The notes beneath the pieces are model-generated. The model made no database searches and was not told where the DNA came from. It saw only the letters and a program-made list of their open reading frames with translations. Positions 25,113 to 35,809 of a stretch of DNA of 64,000 nt are shown here, piece after piece (position 1 is the stretch's first letter; each line of letters begins with the position of its first letter). The DNA comes from Plecoglossus altivelis (lineage: Eukaryota; Chordata; Actinopteri; Osmeriformes; Plecoglossidae), in assembly GCA_036571765.1 (NCBI GenBank), contig BROE01000020.1, positions 17,641,870 to 17,705,869 of the forward strand, in the 5' to 3' direction. Made by a program: the position numbers and the translations under genes.

Positions 25113-25879
25113 AGTTGAGCATGTGGTTGCGCACTTAGAACCAATATATCCCTTTAACTCCTGTAGTCAACATATGAATGCTCGACAACTATGAAGCCCA
25201 TTGTGCCAGTCGCATTTTCCAAAGTTACCATGTCAGCCGCACGTCAGTATCTAGGGCCATCTTGTCACCTCCCCAGCTGACCATATAACATTCTGACTGT
25301 AAGTGACTTTGGGAACAGCTTGTTTCAGGCCTAAAGCATCTTGGTGCATAGTCTTCCTTTCGGTTGAATAAACGATTACACGTTCAAAGAAATGATGGCA
25401 ACGGATTACACATTCATCGTCATGATTACCAGAATGATCACAGAAAGGATAGCAATGGAACACATGTCCAGCATTGTGATGATCAGAATTATTGATTGTA
25501 CTTAAGCAGAACTGAATTGACAGTTTTAGATTTGTAATTAAGGTAGCAATTGTATTAGCAGTTTAACTTCAACAGTTTAGTTTTAAACCCTTAACAAGAA
25601 CCTAAAAACTATCTACATTTGGATCAAATAGAGTACATTTTAAAAAGGCGTTAAATGTAGGCCTAGGCAAGTAATTAGAATCTGCGTCTAATCTATAGTA
25701 GATAGAGAACAGAAGCAGACAAAGAAGTGAGTCTTCAGGGCTCACGGGAGTTCTGGAAGCAAAACACCGTGTTCTCTCTGGGGCTTCTCGTGACTGTTAG
25801 TATTGCATCATCAGCCATGGGGGGTTTTGCCAACATATGTCACTGTCTGCCACCTAACGGAAGGGGCTAAGGAGACCCT

Positions 25880-26086
25880 TGGGGTGCAGCCGCGAGGAGA
25901 CCCGTAAACCTGCTACCGCGAGGAGACCGGTAAACCTGCTACCGCGAGGAGACCGGTAAACCTGGTACTGCGAGGAGACCCGTGAACCGCGAGGAGACCC
26001 GTGAACCTGGTACTGCGAGGAGACCGGTAAACCTGCTACCGCGAGGAGACCGGTAAACCTGCTACCGCTAGGAGACCGGTAAACCA
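25880..26086. repeat. 26-bp minisatellite with ACCGGT core
   Basis: ACCGCGAGGAGACCGGTAAA-CCTGCT recurs about eight times with deletions; the ORF on the - strand is a repeat translation. It lies just beyond the TBC1D20 polyadenylation signal. Confidence 0.9.
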
Positions 26087-26226
26087 AACATTGTTTTTGT
26101 AAGAACAAGGACTCGGGACTCAAAAAAAAGAAAAAGCAATGGCCTTCACAATACCACTCAGATGTGTGTATGACCTCTTATTCGTAAAATTCACCACACA
26201 GTACACAGGACATTCATTCTATGTCG

Positions 26227-26232
26227 TTTATT
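26227..26232 (-). terminator. Polyadenylation signal of TBC1D20 (candidate)
   Basis: TTTATT on + (AATAAA on -), giving a 3' UTR of about 1.27 kb (26.23-27.50 kb) that also holds an (AG)n tract at 27000-27062. Confidence 0.45.
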
Positions 26233-27501
26233 ATAATTGTACATCTTGTTATTTTCTAAACATCTTGAACAGAAATTAACATTAAAGGCAGATTTAGTGC
26301 AATGATAGAAAATAAACCCATTTCAGTGCAAAAACGAAACACCATCTAAAGCAAATAATACTGAATAACTTGTTATATTTATTGACTTGAAACTATGCAG
26401 GCACCAGAGTATCCTGTCCTCATCTATGTGTCCTCAACCATGTCCATGTTTGTAGTTCTGTAGCAGGACTCTCAGATCACTACTGCACATCAGTCCACAG
26501 GAAGTGGACTACAACACCAGAAGAAGACCAGGCCATCCAGTGAATACAGCTGTGGATGTAGGACGTAGACGAGAGTGACGTTTCCTTCCATTGTTATAGA
26601 GCTTCATACTCCAACAACAGCCTACAAGTGTGCTTCAGCGAGACTTCATGTGAAGCTTCCCATAAACAAGTCGCCTCCACCAAGACCCAGGGGGAAACCT
26701 TAATGGTAGGCTGTAGAGCAAACATACGCCTGATATCTGAACCATTGTAGCACACACTTCAGTCCCTACGGCAACAGGAAGAGGACGCCTGTCTCCAGTC
26801 GCAGCACGCTAACTCCTTTGTTGCAAGCGAAGTGGTTGTAAATATCGAGAAATAACTGCTGAAGAGGATATATGGATGAGCATGATGAAATTAAGTGCTA
26901 GAAATAAGTGAGTCGTTGTTTAATGGTGTGTATTTGGTCTCAGTATAGCGATCGCATAGTGATGAGAGACAGGGCGAGAGAGGTAGAGACAGAGAAGGGA
27001 GAGAGAAGTGACAGAGAGAGAGAGGGAGGGAGGTAGAGAGAAAGAGAGAGAGAGAGAGAGAGAATGACTGCTTCTGAGATCCTGGAGGAAACAGAAAACA
27101 ACTGTGTCCATTCATAACCTTCCCATGCTCAAGCAGCCAGACATCCGCCCGCAAGCAGTCACGATCCCACACACAAACACACACACACACACACATGGGC
27201 CATCACAACACACAAACAGACACACTGACTCACAAATATGGTTCATCCACTCACTAGCTCTCTTTAAATTGGCAGTTCAAAGTCCATTCCCTGCCAAGGT
27301 AGTCAACAGAATCAGCTCTTAACTGCGGCATGGGGGGAGGGGGGGTCTCAAACGTTCTGCATTCAGAGGCCTGGAAACCCCACCAGTCTGCCGCCAGCCT
27401 CCATCTTAAAAGACGGCACAAAGAGGGAGGTCTGCAGTGTCTGCTGGAGGGAGGGTGGGGAGGGAGGGTGCCAGGGGGAGGCCAGGCAAGTCGGGAGGAG
27501 G

Positions 27502-30500
27502 TTAGGGAAAGAGATGCAGGTCCAACTTGGGAGCCCACTCCAGGGCAGTGTTGACCACAGCGATGGCTGCAGCCCCCAGGGCCACGGTCAGTCCCATGAC
27601 GGCCAATCGGACAAAGCGCCTGGTGGCAGAGGGCTGGACCACCGTCATAGGCCCCGCCCCTGAGCTTTCCAGGGCCGCCTGCTTCTCCCGCCGGCGCCGC
27701 CGCAGCACAGAGTCTGGCCGCTGTTGCTCCGACGCCAGGGCGAAGTCTTTAAAGGTGGAGGCGGCCGTCCTGGAGAATGAGACAGGTAGGTTAGGGAGCA
27801 AGGGGGGAGAGTGAGACAGGTAGGTTAAGGAGCAAAATGGGGGGGGGGGGTTCAGGTTGAGGAACAGAGCCTGAGGAGGAAAAGGGAAAAGAAAGGTGGC
27901 CAGAAGTATAAAGGTTCAGCGAGAGGGAGAGAGAGGAGAGAGGACCTAGCTGTGTTGGGGCTGGCGCTCCTAGAGCGAGCTTTCTGGAAAGGGGGGGAAC
28001 TGAACGGAAGAGTTCCTCCAGCCGCTGATAGCGTTCTTCGTACGGGAAGGTCTGGGAAATCTGAGACAGCAGGTGGTGGACCGACGCCATGTCACACTCA
28101 CAATCCAGCACTTCCTCCTCGCGGTGCAACACGATCTGGAACACACACAACACACACAACACACGCACACGTGTCAAGGCGAGTGGACGTGCTTAAAGAC
28201 GCAGGCACGTGCGGTCCGAGCGCACGGCACAACTCGTAGCAGCCCGGACTCACCACAGCAGCAAAGTAGATGGGCATGAGGGGGTGGCAGGCCAGGAAGA
28301 AGTCGTACAACCGCACCACGTGTCTGAAGTCGGACAGAACGTGGCCGAACCAGGTGATCAGCCAGCTCAGGGCGAAGATGGTTCCCACCTCTGCCCTGCG
28401 ACACACACGACATAACGGATACGGTCCAGACAGATTGAAGGGAAGGTTCCCACAGGGTCAAAGGTCTATGGTGACATTCAAAGACGAATACCTAATAATT
28501 TGCTTTTGGTGTGAACACAGCGTAAGGTCTGTGGTAACATTCTTAGAATTTTGGTACCAGTTAGATTCTGAGATTCTAAAAGCTGGTAAAATTCTAATCT
28601 AAGATCAATGCCACATATTTGGAAATGTTCCCATAGACGTGTAATCCAGGAGAAAGTAGGACAAGCTGCCTACTTACTGTTGCATGTAATCGTGCACCTC
28701 TGGGTTGACCCGCTCGATGATGGGCATCAGGTAGTTCAGAATATGTTTGGTATTATCCATCGTGGGGTCCATGAAGTCCCTGCCCATCAACACCAGCACA
28801 GAGCGCTGTTACAATCTCAGAAGACCGTAGCCCTTCGTTTTAAGTGTATACAGGTGAGCTTTATATAGGATGTCAACAGCATGCAGAACGTGGTGCTGAT
28901 ATGCTCAAAGTGCAGAGGCTAACAAACTGTTAGCACTGCCCAACATAGTGGTGTGTCGAACGGAGTAAATGGTGAGCATGCGATGTACTGGGAAGTCGTG
29001 TCCAAGGAGGTGTGTACGGTGTTGTTTGGCAGGGTGAAGCGTGTGAGGGTACCTGAGGTGATGTGTCGAGAGCTTCTCAACCAGCGCGGTTGCCAGGCGC
29101 TCTCCGAGGACCAAAAGGAAGGTGACGACGATGTCATGGTAACCCTGGTAGTAGTGCAGCTGTGGGTTTCTCTTCAGAACTCTCAGGATGATGTCTATCA
29201 GCTCCTCCTGCAGGCCCTCACGCTGTTCATCAGGCATGCCTGCATAGGGTCAAAGGTCAAACATGACCCTATTCATGCCTGCACAGGGTCAAAGGTCAAC
29301 CCTGACCCTACTCATGCCTGCACAGGGTCAAACGTCAACCATGACCCTATTCATACCTGCACACAGGGTCAAAGGTCAACCCTGACCCTACTCATGCCTG
29401 CACACAGGGTCAAAGATGACCCTAACCCTACAGCTGCCCAGCAGGGTTTTTGAGGCAACCCTGTGAAGGCATGTGGCTTCTCTAACATAGGGGAAATACC
29501 CGAGTCCAGTACCAGACAACATGTTATAAATTATATTATCAAGTTATATTATTGAGTTAAATTCTATTATATTGGCTCAGCGTACTTACCCTTAAGTCTA
29601 TTTTTGGGTTAGTATATTGAGAGTCAAATTCCTTGTGTGTACACATACTTGGCCAATAGATCCAATTCTGATATTAACTCTGAATTCGACTCCGCCAAGT
29701 GGCACAGCTGTGTATAACTACTGAGAGTTAGGATAGGGTGTCAGGTCAAAGGTCAGGGTTAGGACACTCACCTGGAGGGAACCTTCGCAGGGAGCGCTGG
29801 ACGTCTAGAAGGACCTGGTTGTAGTCCTTGTTATTCTCCCGCTCAATCACCTCTGAGCGCCAAAGGATGCAATGTTTTAGCATCACGTACGTGTCTGTTT
29901 GTTGATATTGATGAAAGATATTGTCTTGTACATCTCTAATCTAAGGCTTGTGCGTAATATCTGGTCTGTGTGTCATCTTTGGACTATATTTAATCTGTGT
30001 CTGGTATATAATATCTGGCCTGTATGTAATATCTCTGGTCTGTATGTGTAATCTCTGGCATGTATGTGTAATCTGTGGCCTGTATGTGTAATCTGTGGCC
30101 TGTGTGAAATCTGTGGCCTGTGTGTAATCTGTGGCCTGTGTGTAATCTGTGGCCTGTGTGAAATCTCTGGCCTGTGTGAAATCTCTGGCCTGTGTGTAAT
30201 CTGTGGCCTGTGTGTAATCTCTGGCCTGTGTGAAATCTCTGGCCTGTGTGAAATCTCTGGCCTGTGTGAAATCTGTGGCCTGTGTGAAATCTCTGGCCTG
30301 TGTGTAATCTGTGGCCTGTGTGAAATCTGTGTCCTGTGTGAAATCTCTGGTCTGTGTGAAATCTGTGGCCTGTGTGTAATCTGTGGCCTGTGTGTAATCT
30401 GTGGCCTGTGTGTAATCTGTGGCCTGTGAGGTATCTGGGTGCCTCACCTGGTTTCTCTGGCAGGTTGTGGGTGGGCACGTTGAGAAGGCGTGGCCAAACC

Positions 30501-31650
30501 TGACAGCGGATGTTGTCAGAGAGCAGACCTCCCTCGCTGATGGCCATCCTCCTCAGGGCTGCCACATCCACAGGGGTCACGTTCAGAGCCTGCGAGATGT
30601 CCGCCTCCTTCCTCCTCCTCCGAGACTCTCCGTCTGCCGTGAGACACGCCACCGCTGAAGACGCCATCCAACTAACAGTTCAGCGGTTCCTGACAGTCGC
30701 TAACCAGTACAGCTGCAAGTGGCACTAAGTTACCAGGTCTATATCCTGTCCTGATCAATAGAGGTGAGTCATAAACTGCACGGTTGCCTACGAAATATAA
30801 CCCTTCATCCTCACACGTTAAGTCTTTCGTATCAACAAGCAGCAAGCATGGGTCCCTAACACTGTATGCTCTGATTAGGTTAGCCAATCGTAAGATTCTG
30901 GGAATCTGATGAAACACTCAACCTTTCCCCTTGATTATCAAGTAATCTTTCCCCATTCGCTTTATACTTTTTTTTGTAAGTAGCAGCTGATCGTCTGAGT
31001 CACAAGTATGCTTCTTATTCTGTCAGAATATGGAAGTTCCGTTTGACATTTGATTTGATGGAATTTATCTACCATCCGGAGTAGCTACACTTCTCAGCCC
31101 TGTAACGTTACTCACCAAATATCATCTTCACCCAAACTGTGTTCTAAACGTCAATATAATCATGTATCAGGATCTTAAATGAAACTATTCAGGAAGAGTC
31201 CACGTCACCTGGTAGACATCAGTTAGCCGTCAGTAAACAATTGGACTAGCAGATTGACATTGTTAGTCTGTCCTACTCGTCTACTGATATAGCTGGCTAT
31301 CGAACAGTCAATTAGTGTACCAGTTTGTCAAGGCATCTTGAAATTCCGCCTCACACTGAGGAATACCCCTTCCTCTTGTGTAAACGGCGACATTGACATA
31401 TTCCACCCAGATTAGCTACTGTACCAAGATAGTCTATTAGCACGACGGCTAGTCGGGGATCTGCTACAATTCGTTCATTTAGATTTACAGAGCTAGCCAG
31501 CTGCTGGCAAGCAACAACATCATTAGCTAGCCATAGTAGCTCGACTATTGTATGTCTGTGATATCTTTTTATCTTGATATAGTTTGACTTACCATGTCTT
31601 CCGATTCCGTTTAAAGGTGAAGATGCACCCGCACTTCTAGATCTCTTCAT
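27502..31650 (-). CDS. tbc1d20: TBC1D20, Rab1-directed TBC GTPase-activating protein, 8 coding exons, about 411 aa
   Basis: An ER/Golgi-anchored GAP for RAB1 (and RAB18-linked functions); loss in mammals causes Warburg Micro syndrome. Exons: 31650-31593, 30654-30448, 29852-29772, 29239-29053, 28779-28678, 28395-28254, 28135 to about 27946, 27769-27502. Seen: DVAALRRMAISEGGLL and IRCQVWPRLLN (TBC RxxxW motif) in exon 2; LLDVQRSLRRFPPGMP across exons 3-4, holding the arginine finger; HYYQGYHDI glutamine-finger motif in exon 4; HVLSDFRHVVRLYDF in exon 6; a C-terminal hydrophobic anchor (LAVMGLTVALGAAAIAVV) followed by EWAPKLDLHLFP. Intron phases agree for exons 1-7. The exon 7 to 8 junction is one nucleotide out: the only nearby GT (after 27946) leaves one base, while exon 8 needs two. 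Its 3' end contains a C7 run, so a sequencing indel is suspected. Confidence 0.92.
29231..29430 (-). repeat. About 40-bp tandem repeat at the acceptor of TBC1D20 exon 4
   Basis: CATGCCTGCACAGGGTCAAAG-type units repeat about five times, starting inside the first bases of exon 4. On the - strand each copy carries a TGCAG|GCATG acceptor lookalike of the genuine one (exon starts at 29239). Confidence 0.85.
29615..29690. repeat. Degenerate dispersed repeat tail in TBC1D20 intron
   Basis: CAAATTCCTTGTGTGTACACATACTTGG.CAATA..GATTCTGAT-like text resembles the common fish element tail also seen at 41220-41320. Orientation +. Confidence 0.4.
29995..30440. repeat. 18-bp minisatellite in TBC1D20 intron 2
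   Basis: TGTGTGAAATCTCTGGCC and variants (TAATCTGTGGCC), more than 20 copies. It starts about 10 bp after the exon 2 donor (exon low end 30448). The 6-codon period keeps repeat ORFs open on both strands. Confidence 0.95.
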
Positions 31651-32318
31651 TTTCCCTCTGCTATTAGCTCTAGCTAGTGCAATCTCGTCACCATTTTAAC
31701 GTAGTTGGATCCACGGCTAACGTTAGCCAAGCTGTCAGTCTGCCTGCTAATATAGCAACTCCGACTCACCAACTGACGTTAGCTGGTTGCTAGCAAGGCC
31801 ACGGTGGGTTGAACGCAAGGAAGCTGCGAAGCAATGTCATTCTGAAATTGACCGAATGTTAGCTCTACATTGCTTTCCATCACACCAACCGCTTTATTGA
31901 TATCAGTTTTCGACGTGGACTGCTATCATCTAGCTAGCTACATGTTCGCAATGCTGAGATGTGCTAGCTAGATGGCTAGCCAAACCGGTTTACTGGTCAC
32001 GACTCCTTTACGAGGTTCAAGGTTTGATTCCTGAGCTCACTGAAGATGGTGTAACTGTACTATCTGATGAGGACCAACACTGAGAACGCGTCCAAGTTAT
32101 GATGACGTGTGGCTCAACGGCTGTAAAGAACAACACTCATTTGAATGTACCTGTTTCTGTACTGGGTGTGGTAAAGTAGTTATCGTGTAAACTCACATTT
32201 CCGTTTATTGTTCTTATTCGGGCAGACGTAAACATTTCCATTTGAACTGCTAAAAAAACAATTGATCCCTTTATACTTTTAAGAAGACATATTGAAAGGC
32301 AAAAGGATAACATTTCAA
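31651..32318. other. Intergenic TBC1D20 / RBCK1, no gene seen
   Basis: Immediate upstream region of TBC1D20 (- strand). AT-rich, with several GCTAGC-like words. No ORF of interest. Confidence 0.5.
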
Positions 32319-32324
32319 TTTATT
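32319..32324 (-). terminator. Polyadenylation signal of RBCK1 (candidate)
   Basis: AATAAA on -, about 1 kb past the RBCK1 stop; another copy is at 32213-32218. The interval 32.3-33.3 kb is A/T-rich and has no ORF, as expected of a 3' UTR. Confidence 0.4.
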
Positions 32325-33323
32325 CTTTGGTAGTTGTAAACATTTGCATTTACCAGCATTACCTCTGCACAAAATTAAATGATTGACACCATTTTGATGT
32401 GTGATGTAGGTATTGTAATATCATTAAACAGGCTATACCTATAATCATCAACCAACATTTTTGGATAAGGCTTAGACGCTTGATTTCAAGACACATTTAA
32501 TACATACACTCATAGGTTAATCATGAAGAATCAAGTTCAGAATTGACATAAATGGAATGAAAATACACAACCAAACCCATACATTCTCATTCGCTACCGT
32601 GTAAAATTGTTAGTGTGATAACAAAACGGACACAGAGACCGATCCTGGACCATCAAGCTCATGGAGAATGACTTAATACACCCCGAAAGAATCAAGAAAA
32701 AAAGGAAAAATCTGGCAAAGTTGTAAAGTGCTTTATATGACGAACCAAGAGGAACGAGCATCAAATCTTTCAGCAACTTCCACAGGGAGAGCTGTGTTGT
32801 GGCTTCATTTACCCTGCCAACAGTGACCAGCGTCAAGCATGTTATCTTCATCTGGAGGTAGGAGTCCGCAGTTTTAGCCTGTATAGTCCTTTTGTTGTTG
32901 GTCATAATGTTTTAGCAATATGTAGTACAGAACAACTCTACCCTGTAAAAGCTTTGGAAACTAAAAAACATCTTATGTGGTAAATTGAGGATTGTGAAAA
33001 GCCTTAAAAAAAAGGACATTCATGTTTCATCCACACAGTCCAAACTGTGCAAAGCTTGTTTCAGTTCTGGAGCTGTATGCAAGTCAGTGCTTCACACATG
33101 ACAACATCACAAAACAGTGTTGGTGCATCCGCAGAGCTATAACTGGTGGGGGTGATTCAAACTTTCTTTTTGAGCTTTTCACAAACCGCATAACACAATT
33201 GTGTGTTTTTAATAATTTGCCTTATTTGGAATATTTAACAAACAGATAGGACAGCAGTGTTACTGTAGCGTAGCAGCTGTAGCTAAGGGCAACCATGGAG
33301 CGCGCATGGAGAGGAGTCAGGTC

Positions 33324-35763
33324 TCAGTGGCAGTTCTGGCAGTTGGGATGACAGCGAGCCGCATTGTAGCGACAGCCACAACCCCCTGAGGTATCTCCTG
33401 CCCCCTGCAAGTCAACACACACAGGTTACCAAGGCAACTCCCATTGACATACTCATGGAACCCTCAGACGCCTGTTAGAAAGGTTTACCTTTTGCCCAAA
33501 GACTTAACAAAAGTATATGGCTTTAACGAAACAATAATGACTGATCAGAGATTTTCCCCACAGAAGGAAGCAGACACAGCCAAGGTCAGGTTTGGTCGAA
33601 CGTTAGAGTCAGAGTTTAAGGTCAGAGGTCACTCTTACCTTGGGTCCCCAGCGAGCCTGTTTGGTGACCCAACAGATCTCAGTCTTACACATCAGGCAAC
33701 AGATCCAATCACAGCCATCCTTCTTCTGAACGATGACCTTACACTTGGGACAGCGCATGGCTTCTCCACTCTGCAACAAGCCCTGTAAGCCAGACAGAAG
33801 CAAGCAACCACAGTGAAACCACGCTAACACTGCAATATGAAAAAGCTGGCAAACACAACGACATTGGCTACAAAGCCAAGCGTTTCCATCATCCATTCTA
33901 AAACCACGATCATGAACATGACGTTGGCTGCCCCTTTCCAGTTATAACAGCTGCCAACTAAAGCAACATATCATCTAATAACATCTATATAGTAGATAGT
34001 ATACAACACAATATAATTGTATACAAGGTTCAGGGGTCAAGGGTTAGGTACCTCTAGCATCTGGGTTGTCTGCTTGGCAGCATCGTCGTTCTCCGCCCGG
34101 ATGCGGAGGTCATCCTGGTACTGCTTACAGTTCATGTCTTTGTGGATCGCCTTGGAGGGGAGAAAAGAGCCAGTCAGGCGTCGTCGCTAGTTCGCAAAGA
34201 CGCTAACCTGAAAGTTTGCGCTGCCATCGAAGGCGACGCCAACGCTCGCACGCTCACCTTGCAGAGGATGCAGTTGGTCTCGTTGCAGAGCTCGCAGTTG
34301 AACTCGTTGACCTCGTCCTCAAAGATGCACCAGCCGGCGCAGTCCGGAGTCTTGCAGTGGAAGCTGTTCTCGCTCCGGGTCTCGGCGATGCTCAGCCGCA
34401 GCTCCAGAAACTTCTGGTGCTCCTCCGGGGAGAGGAGCTGGACAGCCCAGGAGGGAGGGACAGCAGGGTTAGGAGTGCGGCAGGGGGGGGGGTCAGGTTA
34501 GGGTTGGGCGTAGGTCACATCAAGGTCGGGATCATGGGGTCGTAAGGTCAGATCAGGGTTAACAGACTCACAGATTTGATCTCTCGGTCCTGAAGCTTGC
34601 TGTTACAGCTGTAGTTCTCGTCGCCATAGGGACACGACACTTCGGGGTCCATGCTGGTTACTATGGTTCCCTTTAGACACTCCCTGTAAGGGTCGGTCAA
34701 TCAATCTGATGTTCAGTAATTTGAGGTCATCATTCCAGTGATTTGGTCAATATTATGATCATATGCACTGCCATTTCTTTCTCTAGTTACAGATTACATA
34801 GGAGATAGTACATTAGTCAACCATCTGATCCGGACAAGTTGAGCATAAATCTGTACTTTCATTAAATAGCATGAAGTTTAGTACAGTAATATGTACTAAA
34901 ACATATACAGTATAATACAGCAAAGTGCTGTGTTAAGGAGGAGGTTTTATTGAGCAGTTTAGAGGAAGACGCACTTGCAGAAGCTGTGCAGACATTCTCT
35001 GAGAGTGGCGCCCTCTCCTGGAGGGACTTCGCAGAAGCAGACGGGACAAGTTGCCTCTTCAAGGTTAGGGACCAAACTCTGGGAGTCTGTTTCCAGAAGG
35101 CTCTCAAAGTTCCTCTGACGCTCCTCTTCCAAGACCTACAAAGCAGAAACGCACGATATGTTTGTGTGTTTCACAAACACACACACAAATACAGATACAC
35201 AAACACAGATATACACAAACACAAATACACAAACACAGATACATAAACAAACACAGATACACGAAATGAAAATAATGATAATGTATCATCTAAGTGGGTG
35301 GTTCCCAGTCCTGGTCCTCTGGACCTGCTGTCTTGCACATTCTAGATGTTTCCCTGCTTAGGGTCATAATGAAGCTAAGCAGGAGCCAGATAACAACAGT
35401 TTATTTGACTCGGGTGTTGGAAGAGGGAAACATCTAGAACATACAGGACAGCAGACCCTGAGAACCACGACAGGGAACCACTGATCTAACTGAGACACAA
35501 ACACACACTAACCTGGTGGTACTGCAGGTTGTGTTAAGACACAAACACACACTAACAGGTTGTGTGGAGACACAAACACACACTAACCTGGTGGTACTGC
35601 AGATTGGCTAGTTCCTCCAGCTGTATTCTGTTAGTCTCCTCCTTGTCTGGCTGGTACACATTAGGGACCTGATAATCAGCCGGTCTCTCTCGGCTGCATA
35701 TCTCACAGCCTGGCCGGGTGGGCTTGTTCAGAAAGGTGCACTCTGGACACGACCAACCCAACT

Positions 35764-35809
<46 letters not shown>

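Larger units (their letters stand above)
24353..26220. other. Intergenic TASOR / TBC1D20, no gene seen
   Basis: Upstream of TASOR on the - strand. It should hold the TASOR promoter and 5' UTR close to 24353-24700. No convincing ORF; the two minisatellites listed separately occupy part of it. Confidence 0.6.

Noticed and set aside
24808..25134. 108-residue - strand ORF with PSP/RDSFPLGTP repeats
   Set aside because: Translation of the G-rich minisatellite.
29990..30667. TBC1D20-like ORF with MASSAV start and a HTGHRL repeat tail
   Set aside because: The MASSAV start is intronic; the true upstream exon is 31593-31650 and the HTGHRL tail is the 18-bp minisatellite after the exon 2 donor.
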